Part shown: positions 41,002 to 51,729 of the stretch, in pieces | Layout: the number at the start of each line of letters is the position of its first letter | How positions within the stretch are numbered: the first letter of the stretch is position 1 | Source: Akanthomyces muscarius | Lineage: Eukaryota > Ascomycota > Sordariomycetes > Hypocreales > Cordycipitaceae | Direction of reading: 5' to 3' | Assembly (NCBI RefSeq): GCF_028009165.1 | Contig: NC_079245.1 | Span: 806,001-870,000 of the forward strand | DNA length: 64,000 bases | Made by a program: the position numbers and the translations under genes | Notes under the pieces: generated by a model | Told to the model about the DNA's origin: nothing | What the model saw: only the letters and a program-made list of their open reading frames with translations | The model's database searches: none

Positions 41002-42587
41002 TCAAGCTACGGCCACCACGGCAGAATCGCGTTTCCCCGCGCCACAGACGGCAGCAACCTTGACAAACTTGGTGGTGTTGGAAATCGCGACCTTGGTCTC
41101 GAATCCCACCTTCTTCACCGAGTGCGTGTGCACGACGCTTTCCGCCGTCGCGCCTTGAAAGATGTCCCATTCGTGTACCTGCGTCGCGCCGTTCCAGCTC
41201 GCGTACGCATGGCCTTGCTCTGCGAAAACAGCGGGATCAGCCGCCGGCACGGCCTCCCACTCCAGACGGTACGCTCGGTAGGATGATTGCTGCTGGTCGT
41301 CCAAGTCCCCGAATTGGACTGACAGCCGCACGTCACCGTCGGGGCCATACTCCTTGATGACCGGAATCTGCCCGTAGCCTTGAAGGGCGTTGCCGTTGGC
41401 AAGTATGCTGAGAGCGCCTTGGCTGTCCACAAAGAGAGGCTGCTCTGGGTCCTTGTACTCTTTTAGCAGAGTCGCCGACTTGCTCTGTAGGTCAAGCGAG
41501 AATAGCAAGCCGAGAGTTTGGTTGACGCCGGACAAGGGCGGTTCGGCGTTTGCATTATCGAAAAGGCTTAGCACTACACTTGTAGAGCTGCCATTGAGTA
41601 TGCGTACGTGGTGCTGCCAGGACTGGCGCAATTTAGCATTAAAAGTCAATTGGGGGGTGGCAGTGGAAAAAGAAAAGCCGAGCCTACAAAATGCGTTTCT
41701 GGTGGAAGTGTGAAGTCGCCGCCAGTTGAGCCCTGAGCATGATATTAGTGTCTTATTTATCACTTTCACGGCTTTCAAAGATCGTGATTACGTACCTCGA
41801 AGTGCCATTGTATATCTCCCTCTGAGTTGACAAAGTAGGTAGTCCATGTATGTCTGCTATTGATCAAATATCCACCTTCAACAGCCTGCGCAGAGTTGAC
41901 GTGGAAAACGTCGTATGGATTTGATTGCGTTCCCGACTCGCCGATTGCTTGTTTTGAGTCGGTGAGAAGAATTCCACTGCGTAGTGCGCTCCATGTAAAC
42001 AGGATGTTCTGCGTCTCAATGTCAATCTCAAAGATCAGACAGTCATAAATCCAACCTTGCTCTGGACCATTCATGTCTGACAAGTCAGCTTCCGTAATAT
42101 TGTACGCAGTGACAAGCACGGAACCGCGTTCCGTCACGTACGACTCGTGAAGATCGGCCTGGCACTTGACTTCTGTAGCTCCCTCCGTCGACAGAGAAAG
42201 ATCTGGACATATAGTATGCGTGACAGTATAGCTCGAATCCAGTATCTGAACCTGACCGTATCCGTGGCCTTGTGTTTGCGGGTTTGGCGAGCCGACTCCC
42301 TCCCAGTAAGTCAGAACCGGCGTGGAATCTAGAGTTTGCACGTTCAGATTGGAAAAAGTGTCAGCATGACTGGCCCACACCAGCTCGCCTTCATCAGTAA
42401 TGATGATGGAGGCTGGGTATGGTGCGGCTGCTGGGGTGAGAAAGAGATAGCCCGGTGCGAGAGGTTTTCCAGACTTGGTAACATTGAATTCTGGGATGAC
42501 AAACGTCTCTGACTTGTATGATTGACTAGGCCAGGCTGTGGTCTCTGCCCACCACAGGGCCAAAGCAAAGACGTTGAGACACAACAT
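41002..42587 (-). CDS. Arylsulfotransferase-family (ASST) secreted protein
   Basis: Exon 1 (42587-41796) encodes a hydrophobic start, MLCLNVFALALWWAETTAWP, likely a signal peptide. Next come GYLFLTPAAAPYPASIIITD, GELVWAS, TYWEGVG and GHGYGQVQILDSSY, then DLHESYVT, LFTWSA and INSRHTWTTYFV, the repeated motifs of the fungal ASST beta-propeller. An intron at 41795-41733 leads to a 45-nt exon (41732-41688) reading GSTGGDFTLPPETHF. A second intron at 41687-41623 leads to exon 3 (41622-41002), starting SWQHHVRILNG, matching the expected GGDF...WQHHAR motif. All phases are 0. The product is 485 residues. Bacterial members transfer sulfate between phenols; the fungal branch is mostly uncharacterised. 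Upstream coding exons cannot be excluded. Confidence 0.8.
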
Positions 42588-45573
42588 GAGCGTGGCTGAG
42601 TAGTCGAGGAATGGTAGCCTAACAAATTGTCAGATAATGGGTAGCAACAAGGAAGCGAGAAAATAGATAGTAGATGAATAACAACGTTATCAAAACCAGT
42701 ATCAATATACTGTTTACTGAAAACAGAGAGCTCCATCCTACAGGCTGACGCCGGGGTCTCGAACTCTTATAGCTGCTTTCTCGCACATGAGACGACTCGC
42801 ACCGTGCTATGGGTACAGGCAATTCCAACGAGGTGCAAATGTGTAAACATCTTTTAAAAAGCGATGCTTATCAGTAATCCTGACCAAAATGTCGGGTAAC
42901 GGTCGGAAGGTCCGTGCCTCAGGGAGCAGTCGCAGTGCCTGGGAGCGTTGCACCATGTCAGGAGCCAGAACACGTAATCGGTCTAATCCAGGTGCGTCTA
43001 AGCGCCAATGAAAGCTCCATATTAGTCTACAGGGAGGTTTACAGGGACATATACAATGGCGATAATGAATTTTCTCCATTCATATGTTATCTTCTTTGAT
43101 TGGGGGGCGCGCAGACTATAGCGGCTTTGCTACCACCATTGGCGGCACTGACGAGCTCTCTTTGAGATTAGCCATAACGCTCGAATAAACAAAGTTCAAT
43201 GGCCTCCTGTATATATATACATATGCTGATTGAGAACTGATATCTAGCGTCGATGGCAGCTGCGAGACGGCTTCTGAGAGAGCTTGTGAAGGCTAATACC
43301 GGAAGTTATAATGTTGCATGAGCTGAGAGACGTCACCGGCCGAGGCAGTCTAGCTGCCACTACGAGTGCTACCTCTGCCTCTGCCGTGCCGGCTCTGCCG
43401 CGGCCGCCTTGACCTTTGAAGGTGGCACTGCTGCTGATTGCTGGGCCATCGCAAAATCCGGGTGAGTCTTGCCGAAAATAAGTGCCAGCCCCTCCCCAAT
43501 TGAGACATTGTTCACGTCTTCCCAATGGCGGTTACGTACTCTGGTCGTCTACCATGTTGGCGGATGTTGGCCAGGTTCTCCGACAGTCTATTTCCGATTG
43601 TGGAGTCAGTTGAGGTGTTGCAATCATTGGGAGAACAAGATACGCGGACCTCGGCGAGCAAGCCTCGGAGCTAACTGCCCGACACAGGAGATCATTCATA
43701 CATACAAGCAGCTTGCTCACTCGCCCGCTCTCTTGTGATGGTGAGCTGACAAATCGACAGGGCGGCGATTGCAGGGCTGCTCATACCCCTGCTAATCCCG
43801 CTTAGACAGCCTCCACAGAGCTCTAGGAAGCTACAGACGAATATTGCAAGATATATCATCGACGCTAATAATAACTGAGTAATCGCTGATTATCGCATCG
43901 CGATGCCTGACCCCTTTGTTCAACAGCTCCGAACGGAGTGACAAGTGACCGAGATTGCCAGCACATCATGCAGCCATTCCCTCTGCCGAAACATTCGCTT
44001 GGCAGCCTTCCCAGCTGTTTCGGCTTCATTCATGTCCGTGGTAGAACTAGGTGGCAATTGCATATGCAGGAAGCTAGATGAGGTAAACGCTAGATTGACA
44101 GCCTGACTGGAAATTACCCGCCCCTTAATGTAGAACAATTCACCTCTGAATAAAAGCCGGGCGCTGTTCGCATGCAACGCGTGTAAGTCAAGGGAAGCTA
44201 AACCTAGGAGATCGTAAGCTCAGCCCACCTTGCGTTTACTAGCCACAACATCGGTAATGTGGCCGATCAGGTATATCCGCGAAACGAGCGACCCGTGGCT
44301 GGCCATGGCTCGGCGGCGTGCTCGCAAGCATTTGCGGACAAAGCTATTGCTTCATCGCACGGGTTGGGCGCTGATGTTCTAGCAGTAAATGCTTTAGACA
44401 GCTCGACTATGGCGATGCCGCCTAGTTTGTCAAAAGGAGCACTTAAAAAAAATCCCTTGATTATACTTAATTGCTTGATTTTGATACTAGCATTTTAAAA
44501 GTATTTGATATTCTTATATATACGTAGGCCCTTGCTTCTTTATTTTTTCCTTTTCACCGTGGCCCGCGAGATTTCGGCGTGAAAGCGTCTGGCAGAAACC
44601 AGCAATGTTCTGATCATTCGAAGGCAATTTTGTCGTTCAGTCAATTGCCATCTGGACCAGCCGTCAGAACAAAAAACAACCGAAGAGTTTCTTCGCACGC
44701 TCATGTGCGTTCGAAATGTCCGCAATCATCACTCGGTGCGCTGCGGTGGAGCCAAACTGAAAGAAACTGGGCTGTGCTCCGAGTCCTTGCCGATCATACC
44801 GGATCTCGCTCCTTTGTCACCTACTAACTAACGAGTTAGTGGGCAACTAGCCCCGGATCAAACAATCCGGACGTCGGGTCCAACGGTGTTCCGATGGCTA
44901 CAACACGCACATATGTCCGTACCGACCAACCTGGATGGAAAATATGCGTTTCCGATGTTGCCGCGGTGAGGAAATCGCCTGCACAGTAAACCTGGAATAT
45001 CACCACAATCATGACATCAAGCCTCCACTACCAGGAAAATGCCGTTGGCGAGCCGTCTGTAAGTGCTGCAAAGTGTCGGCCGTGGCACATTCGGAGGACC
45101 AGGTAGTCAAACAAAGAACCCCCCAAATCTCTATCGCAAAGTTGCCGGGACGATGCATCGACGAGGGAAAGACGGGCGCTTCAGTCGGGGAGACATCGGA
45201 TCATTCCCGAACGATGATCTTGCTCGGCGCGAGGCTAGCCAAAGCTGAGCGGCGATCCGCTGGGTCTGAGGGCGTTCCTATGACCAGTATTCGTTTAGCG
45301 GCTGAGGCCCACTCACTGTCAACGGCCAGTCGGCGGGCACGGGTGACCGATGTTAGTCGCGACGCCGAGAGGCCCAACAAGCGTGCTCGAAAACCGCGAG
45401 ATTGACCCGCAAGATGGATGCATAGCGGTTTCAAGATCAAAAGACCCGCCACCTGTCTCTCATTATAAAGTAGATTGAGACGGCCAACTACAATAGACAA
45501 GATTCGGGCATACTAAGCCGATTCGACCGTCGACTCACTCGATTGCTCTGGACCTACAGCACTAGTCATCGGC
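42588..45573. other. Gene-poor stretch with possible relics
   Basis: No confident gene in 3 kb. A minus-strand ORF at 43079-42807 contains coding-like LDRLRVLAPDMVQRSQALRL but has no recognised domain. A minus-strand reading near 43510-43390 (SIGEGLALIFGKTHPDFAMA) also looks protein-like without a start or partner exon. An AT-rich block at 44445-44540 and a Cys/Arg-rich plus ORF at 44935-45405 are unassigned. These are probably fragments of dead genes on the left border of the aromatic-acid cluster. Confidence 0.35.
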
Positions 45574-46587
45574 ATGGCGATGGTGACAGAAATCTTCGAT
45601 GCTCTGCCCGAGAGCGAGCACACTGTCAAAGTGCACAGAAATGAAGAACTGCTGCTTACCTACCCCAAGCCCGATAAAATGCGCATGTGGAGGGAGCCAG
45701 AAATGCTTCAAGTTGCCACTGTTGCCCACCGCTGGTATCCTGCGGGCTTTGCCCCTCCGCGCGACATCTTCAAAAGCGGCGCATTGCGTCTGGAATGGCA
45801 ACAGATGGATTTCAGACAGCCATTCTACCACCGCAATATGGATGTCGAAGAAATATCGCTGCAGGTTGACGGCGAACGCACGCTCATGACAGAGCTCGGC
45901 AGCGTGGAACTTCGCACCGGCGACTGGTCCCGGATCCCTGTTGGTATTGCTCATGACAACTACGGCAGGAAAGAAATCCATCTACTCTTTTACGTGATTG
46001 CGCCAGCTGCCGAGGCAGGTCAAACGACAGCCGCTGCTCGGCGCAAGGCCATTCCGTTTGAGGGCTGGACACCGTCGACACGCGCCATTGAAATGGTGAC
46101 GGAGTGCCTTGGTGCCCGCGGCTGTGACCTGGCCGTATCTTTGCTTGATGAAGCCCACCTGCTCACGGTCGGCGCGGAATCAAGCGATCACTTAGTTGTG
46201 CAACGGGCGTCGGCAGAGGCAGGGGACGACCAAGCTGAGATCGAATGGCTCTACAAATCCGCGCGAGTTTGGCTCGGAAACCATCACCTCCGTCACGCAC
46301 GCGGTGAAGTGTACCGGTCTCACCGGAGGGCAGTGTCTATTCACTATCAGGTCAGCGGCGTGAGGACATTGGTGAGCCAGCTTGGCACTGTGGAACTGCA
46401 CCCTGGTGATTTTGTGAGCATCCCGCGAGGCGTGGCCCACACAAGCATTGTTGCCGATGAGAGCACGCATACTGTTGTACTGGCCGTGGATGACATCGAG
46501 ATGCAGATGACACCATCCAAGACAGCAGAGCCAAGTTCTCTGCTGCGCACTCAAGCCGCTCGGGCACTTGTACACGAGATGGATTGA
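45574..46587 (+). CDS. Bicupin protein, homogentisate-dioxygenase-like superfamily
   Basis: This is an intronless ORF of 337 residues with two cupin barrels. The first (about 70-150) has FYHRNMDVEEISLQVDGERT, then GSVELRTGDWSRIPVGIAHD. The HRN-x-D-x-EE word is reminiscent of homogentisate 1,2-dioxygenase and related metal-binding cupins. The second barrel (about 240-310) has YRSHRRAVSIHYQVSGVRT, then GTVELHPGDFVSIPRGVAHT, with the PxG(D)xxxxPxGxxH signature intact. Conserved histidines suggest iron or another metal. It could be a ring-cleavage dioxygenase or an isomerase or hydrolase of the cupin class. It lies in the same block as a FAD monooxygenase and a gentisate dioxygenase, so a step in aromatic-acid catabolism is likely but not proven. 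No signal peptide, so cytosolic. Translation could also start at the third codon. Confidence 0.72.
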   Translation: MAMVTEIFDALPESEHTVKVHRNEELLLTYPKPDKMRMWREPEMLQVATVAHRWYPAGFAPPRDIFKSGALRLEWQQMDFRQPFYHRNMDVEEISLQVDGERTLMTELGSVELRTGDWSRIPVGIAHDNYGRKEIHLLFYVIAPAAEAGQTTAAARRKAIPFEGWTPSTRAIEMVTECLGARGCDLAVSLLDEAHLLTVGAESSDHLVVQRASAEAGDDQAEIEWLYKSARVWLGNHHLRHARGEVYRSHRRAVSIHYQVSGVRTLVSQLGTVELHPGDFVSIPRGVAHTSIVADESTHTVVLAVDDIEMQMTPSKTAEPSSLLRTQAARALVHEMD

Positions 46588-47284
46588 GCTTATGTTCTAT
46601 TCTCAGTTTGAAGAAAATTATTTGATTTCAGAGTGAGCTGCACTTTAGGGCAGGGCCAGAAGAGTAAACAAGCGAGTGTACAAGGCAGTGATACTTTAAA
46701 GTATAGCCGTATTAGTCCTACCGGCAGTTCAAAGCTGAAAAATTTATACTATTCAGCTCAAATAATTTTCTGAGTCGTATTAGCCGCTTAGCAATGCGGA
46801 TGTAGGCCTCCTTGGCATGATCGTTTGCAGGAGAGGCCTTACGCCAATGTTAGCGGGCGCAGTCATTGCTGGGCTCCCGACACTTTTAGCGGCCGATCCC
46901 ATCAGCTTAAGTTGACTATATTATAGGTCTTGACAATAAATGTCCCACAAGAAGCACTAGCAACATGGTGATTGTCAAACTCTACGTGGCGCCCAGCTTA
47001 TGGATGTCTAACTCTACCAGTCTAGATGCGGCGCGCAGCTAGTGCCAGTGGGAACGAATCCGAATAGACCACCGTCGGAATCAGAGTCAGAGGATCAATA
47101 GAAAAGTCAGTGCAGGCTCTTCATGCAGCAACGTCAGTGGAGTTTGAGGCTCCATGAAATTCTAGTTTAGCCCTTTGATCGACATAGGTGAAGACGGGGA
47201 TGGATCGGGTCGGTATCCCGGCTTCCCGATGTGACGAGGCCAAAATGGACTCCAAAATTTTATGTCTGGAACAAGAGCTTCACA
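46588..47284. other. Intergenic, no gene
   Basis: This stretch holds the 3' flank of the bicupin gene and the distal promoter of the TAXI gene. It is partly AT-rich (46680-46800). A 63-codon minus ORF at 47162-47353 is repeat-driven and not credible. Confidence 0.3.
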
Positions 47285-47344
47285 GTCGCGCTCCAGCAAT
47301 CTCACTTGAGAGCTTTCGCGGTCACGTTCCAACAATCTCACTTG
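47285..47344. repeat. Two 24-bp direct repeats, 36-bp period
   Basis: Copies at 47285-47308 and 47321-47344 share the core CAATCTCACTTG and differ at three positions, all transitions (G/A, C/T, G/A). They end 36 bp before the TAXI gene start codon, so they lie in its 5' leader or proximal promoter. Confidence 0.6.
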
Positions 47345-47380
47345 TTCCTCCATCTACATTTTTTGCTCATTGGCTTCACC

Positions 47381-48409
47381 ATGGCGACGCCAGATCTCAA
47401 AAAGATGCAGCTAGTGAGCCAAAACGCCCCCAGTATACAGCGTTCAGTCACGCTCCATTTTCAAGGCGACTGGGGCATGGCCAACTTTCACAGAATATGT
47501 TCGTGGCTCACGCAGCAACTCTGCGACCGTGCTGGGCCCGAATCCCAGGTCGCGATTTGGAACGTTCGCCACGGAGGTATCGAGGCAGTCACCAATGTGT
47601 TCCACGGTCGGATGCACATGGCCATTGCTACACCTGCCCAGTTGATGAGCACAGCACTGGAAGGCACAGGAATATTCAGGCAGTTTGGCCCTATGCCGAC
47701 TCTTCGTGCGCTAGGCGTGCTGCCACAGAACGACCGCCTCATTTTGGCCATCCATCCCAAGTATGGCGTTCGCTCCTTTGAAGAGCTGCGCGCCAAGAAG
47801 CCAGCCATTCGCATTGCTACCTCGTGCGACGACGGGACAAATTTCATCGGCTACTTGGCTCATGCATTTCTCGCATGCCACGGCATCACAAAGGAAACAG
47901 TGGAATCTTGGGGAGGGTCCATCGTGACATCGCATCGCCCAGAACAGTCCATTGCCGAGGTTCTGTCAGGCAACGCTGATGTTCTTCTCCAGGAAGCTAT
48001 CATGACGCCATGGTGGGAACAGGTGATTGAGGAGTTGCACTACGTTCCGCTACAAGCCGAGTCATCTGCCCTGGCTAAATTCGCCCGGGATTACCCCGGA
48101 GCAGCAGATCAGACGTCTGGGGATCTGCCTGCAGGCTTCTGGAACTCACTGTCGGAGCCTCTTTTCTGTCTTGATTTCTCAGATTTCGTGATTCTGGTTC
48201 GCGACGACATGCCCGACGATGTTGCACATCTGTTAACATGGTGCCTGGTGGAGACCAGGGACAGCATCGAGGGTCAATATCGTCATCTTCGGCCGGAGCG
48301 TAGCCCGCTGACCTACCCGCTGGATCCCAAGAAGATGGCCCAAACCCCGGTTCCGCTACATCCAGCTGCGCGTCAGTATTATCGGGACGCAGGATATCTT
48401 CAGGAATAG
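47381..48409 (+). CDS. TAXI-family TRAP-type solute-binding protein homologue
   Basis: This ORF of 342 residues uses the ATG at 47381; an upstream in-frame ATG at 47231 would add repeat-derived sequence. It has a type II periplasmic-binding-protein fold like bacterial TAXI/NMT1-like receptors. Motifs include TLHFQGDWGMANFHRICSWL, then AIWNVRHGGIEAVTNVFHGR and MAIATPAQLMSTAL at the ligand site. Further on are AIHPKYGVRSFEELRAKK, IATSCDDGTNFIGYLAHAFL, and near the end PLHPAARQYYRDAGY. Bacterial members bind organic acids or glutamate in the periplasm and feed a TRAP permease. Here there is no signal peptide, no lipobox and no permease gene, so the protein is probably cytosolic. It may bind or act on an aromatic acid or a ring-cleavage product handled by its neighbours. 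Horizontal origin is plausible. The THI5/NMT1 enzymes are a precedent for this fold acting catalytically. Confidence 0.78.
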   Translation: MATPDLKKMQLVSQNAPSIQRSVTLHFQGDWGMANFHRICSWLTQQLCDRAGPESQVAIWNVRHGGIEAVTNVFHGRMHMAIATPAQLMSTALEGTGIFRQFGPMPTLRALGVLPQNDRLILAIHPKYGVRSFEELRAKKPAIRIATSCDDGTNFIGYLAHAFLACHGITKETVESWGGSIVTSHRPEQSIAEVLSGNADVLLQEAIMTPWWEQVIEELHYVPLQAESSALAKFARDYPGAADQTSGDLPAGFWNSLSEPLFCLDFSDFVILVRDDMPDDVAHLLTWCLVETRDSIEGQYRHLRPERSPLTYPLDPKKMAQTPVPLHPAARQYYRDAGYLQE

Positions 48410-48542
48410 GGTCATGCTGAATTCTTATCTAATAATTGTCCAACTAGCAAGGCATTTCCTCTGGATCAATTGCTGTTGAAACCAAGACTGAAGTATCTAC
48501 ACGTGAATGTGCTATTGTAATGGTCAGGAATTTTCAATTGTG

Positions 48543-50235
48543 CTACGAAGCAGAGGTGTTTAGATTCCACGCTTCCTTAATTGCCCTTCCTGCGTCGTAC
48601 CCGTATGCCCAGTTTTGAGTGACAGGATCGCTCCACTGATTGGTACTCTCGGAGTAATATGTGCCCTGGACCTCTGCAAGCATGCCTTTGTCCCTTGCTT
48701 CCTGCTCACCACCATCAGCAAAGTGCCATAGCTTGCCATTGACCAGACTGGCTGACTGCATGCCATAAGCCCGTTTCATCCTTTCTGTTTCGTAAATGTC
48801 CACAGCATGCCTTATTTGGCTCTTGTTACTAACCAGGGCGAGTGTTTCAGCCAAGGCGGCAGCATCCTCCACTGCCATGGCTGCCCCTTGTGACATGTAT
48901 GGCACCATAGCATGCGCGGCATCGCCGAGAAGGACGATTCGTTTTGAATGGGATGTCCAGGTTTGTAGGCAAGGACCAGTCAACAGCGGCCATTTGACAG
49001 TTGATGCAATCATATGGATGATTTTGTTCAGTCTGAGAGCACAATTCAGACGACGTCAGCTCATGTTGTATCTCGGCCGTATCAGTTAGCTTACACTGGG
49101 TCCCATCCCTCGAATTGCTTCCTCATTTCAGCTAACGTGGTCTCCATATCTAACCGGGAGCCTCCTGGAATATCACCGACATTACTCTCATTCTCAGGAT
49201 GAGAAAGAACCATGTTGAGCTTTTTGCCGCCCGAGATACAATAGGTCATAACATGGCGGTTTTCTCCGATCCTGCGAGAGAGTAAGCACCCGAAATAGTT
49301 GTTTGATAGAGAAGAAAATACTGTTCTTGCTTACCAGAGATTAATGTTGGGACTTTCAAAAAGCCCACGCAAGTCTGCATGGTCGCGCATAAGACTTGTA
49401 TCGACAGTGGCACGATAGGCAGCAAAGCCAGTATTAAGTGGCGGATTGGGTATGCCGCCAAGAATAGTAGACCTGGCCAAAGACTTTATCCCATCGGCCG
49501 CGATGATGAGATCTGCAGAAACCACTCGCCCATCAGCTGTTTGAACACTTGCGCTGTTCGCATCGCTGTTGTAGCTGATGACCCTGCTTCCGGTTTGGAT
49601 TTCCACTCCGAGCTGGCGGGCACATTTTACCAGTGCCGTGTGAAAATCCGCCCGATGCATAAGGTAATAAGGGCTACCGAACTTGAACTGGAAATCGGGT
49701 ACCAGCTTGGTAGTGCCCAATGGGACGCCATTTTCCCAGCGCCGTAATGTGATGGCCTCCGGCTCAACTACCGAATCTTGGAAATGAGACGTCACTCCCC
49801 ATTGCTGCAAAAGTCGAGTGCAGTTGGGTGGAAGCTGTATACCTGCACCAATCTGCAATGTCGTCAGCAACTAGTAGCTCAGACATGTTCTAGACAACAA
49901 GTATGAGTCCATACTGGTGTACATACTTCTCCAATTTTTCCCGCCTGCTCAAACACAGTAACTTGGTTCCCACGCCGGGCAAGAGCAATAGCAGCACTCA
50001 AGCCCCCCAATCCAGCCCCTACTATAACAATTTGCAAAGGCACTTGGGCCGGTTCTTGATTTATAAGCTGACTGGAGGTTGCTGCTCCAGTGGCGCCGCT
50101 ATCACCATGCGCATTGTTCATTAATCTATCAAGTAGATTTACCGATCGGGAGGGGTATTTGGTCAAGCCATATTCATGTCGCTGCAAAGCAGTGGAAAAC
50201 GGTGTGTCGGCCATTTTTGCTTGTGAAACGGACAT
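48543..50235 (-). CDS. FAD-dependent monooxygenase, salicylate / 3-hydroxybenzoate hydroxylase type
   Basis: Four exons: 50235-49927, 49852-49335, 49271-49095 and 49032-48543. Introns of 74, 63 and 62 nt have GTATGT, GTAAGC and GTAAGC donors, and all phases fit. The 497-residue product has an unusual N-terminal extension of about 65 residues, then the Rossmann motif IVIVGAGLGGLSAAIALARR (GxGxxG at 73-78) and VFEQAGKIGE. Next come GAGIQLPPNC, SADLIIAADGIKS (a DG motif) and the second FAD motif LLGDAAHAMVPYMSQGAAMA (GD at 371-372), all typical of group A aromatic hydroxylases. These use NAD(P)H and O2 to hydroxylate phenolic acids. A divergent partner encoding gentisate dioxygenase suggests gentisate as product, so salicylate 5- or 3-hydroxybenzoate 6-hydroxylation is likely. 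The substrate cannot be read from sequence. Confidence 0.85.
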
Positions 50236-50512
50236 ATTTGATAAAAGAAATAGAATTCGCCGGTGAAACTAACCCAAGTGAACAAGGATTAGTCTCCGTG
50301 CTGCTGTCTCATATTGTAGCGTGCTTCAACTCTGCTCCCCGGGGCAAGATCGGGTAGCCGATGCCGACATACTGCCTCCTGACCACATCTGCGCCGTTCA
50401 ATTCCCGGACAATAAAACTATCGAAGAAAGTTGAACAGTTGCATTCGAAGCACATGAAACTTATCAACACAGCTCGATTTTGGTCTACTTCAATCCTGTT
50501 TTCTCAGAAAAA
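50236..50512. promoter_or_regulatory. Bidirectional promoter between monooxygenase and gentisate dioxygenase
   Basis: Only 277 bp separate the two divergent start codons, so the genes probably share regulatory elements and are co-induced. No specific regulator site could be assigned by eye. Confidence 0.5.
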
Positions 50513-51729
50513 ATGTCATTCGTCACAGGTATGGATGAGGCGGATGCAAGAATCGGCGACGACCAGCCATTCAAGGATAACGTTGCACTCCTTCAGCGAT
50601 TAAAAGAAGTAAATGTTTCTCCACTATGGGCTCAGATGGCTCGTCTAAATCCTGCACTCCCGAATCCATCTACAGAGCCGTTTCTCTGGCAATATCAGCA
50701 CATTCGGCCATGCTTATTGGGCGCCGGCCAGCTTATCAGTGAGAAGCAAGCAGAGCGTCGTGTTCTGATGCTAGTAAACCCAAAAAGAAGTGAGTCTGAA
50801 GGCCTCATCATTGCGGCATGACATGAGCGGCGTCATTTTCAAGGCAGATGACTGATCGAAGCTTATTGTGAGCCCGGCAGCCGCTCCATATACAACCGAC
50901 ACACTGTACGCAGGACTCCAGCTTGTCCAACCTCGGGAGACCGCTCCTGCTCATCGCCACGCGGCGTTTGCCGTACGCTACATCATCGAGGGCAAAGGGG
51001 GTTACACTGCTGTCCAAGGAAAGAGAGTTGCCATGCATCCTGGCGACGTCATAATCACACCTACTTGGAGCTGGCATGACCACGGCAAGAAAGGTGCGGA
51101 TGAAGAAGGCGGCGACGAGAGTCCAGTCATTTGGCTAGATGGTCTTGACCTGCCCAGCTTCATCCATTTTCCCGTGCACTTCAACGAGCACTACAGTGCT
51201 GCACGCTACCCCGCGACGGATGTTGATAGCTCGCCCATTGTGTTTCCCTGGAGGGACATGCTTGCAAAACTTCACGATGCGCCTGGTTCCTGGGCGGCTG
51301 TGCCATATCGTAATAGCGATGGCAGCGAGAGTAAGCCAACCTATGCAACCAAACTACATTACCTCTCACCGCGCTTTTGATTCGTCTCTATGTGTTGACG
51401 GCTGACTGATCTTGGTAGTTGGCCGCGTCATCGGCGCTTCTGCGGAGCGGCTGGACAAGGGAGCTGAGAGTCCTGTCAGGCAAGAAACCTCTTCTTCTGT
51501 CTACCATGTCATACAGGGTAGTGGATGGTCCGAGATTGGTGGTAAAAGCTTTTCCTGGCAGCGAGGCGACACATTTTGTATCCCTGCCTGGTACAAGTAC
51601 AAGCATGTTGCCAACGGAGAGGAAAACGGCGTTTACTTCTATCGATTCGATGACAGACCCATGTTGAAGTCTCTAGGGCTGTTGCGGACACAGATGAACG
51701 GTGCTGATACGTTTGCTAGCTTGGTTTGA
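50513..51729 (+). CDS. Gentisate 1,2-dioxygenase (bicupin)
   Basis: Three exons: 50513-50789, 50881-51330 and 51419-51729. Introns of 91 and 88 nt have GTGAGT and GTAAGC donors and in-phase joins. The product is 345 residues, the usual size. The enzyme opens the ring of gentisate (2,5-dihydroxybenzoate) between C1 and C2 to give maleylpyruvate, using Fe(II). Motifs include LWAQMARLNPALPNP and the segment TLYAGLQLVQPRETAPAHRH with His117 and His119. MHPGDVIITPTWSWHDHG supplies His158, the expected three iron ligands. PVIWLDGLDLPSFIHF is a family hallmark. The second cupin contains VYHVIQGSGWSEIGGKSF and FCIPAWYKYKH. It is divergent from the FAD monooxygenase. No maleylpyruvate isomerase or fumarylpyruvate hydrolase gene is visible nearby, so the lower pathway must be encoded elsewhere. 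Cytosolic. Confidence 0.88.

Noticed and set aside
42807..43079. 90-codon minus-strand ORF with a protein-like stretch
   Set aside because: No recognisable family and no neighbouring exon; at most a gene fragment.
45574..51729. Complete gentisate degradation cluster
   Set aside because: Maleylpyruvate isomerase, fumarylpyruvate hydrolase, a transporter and a regulator are not visible, so only a partial pathway is claimed.
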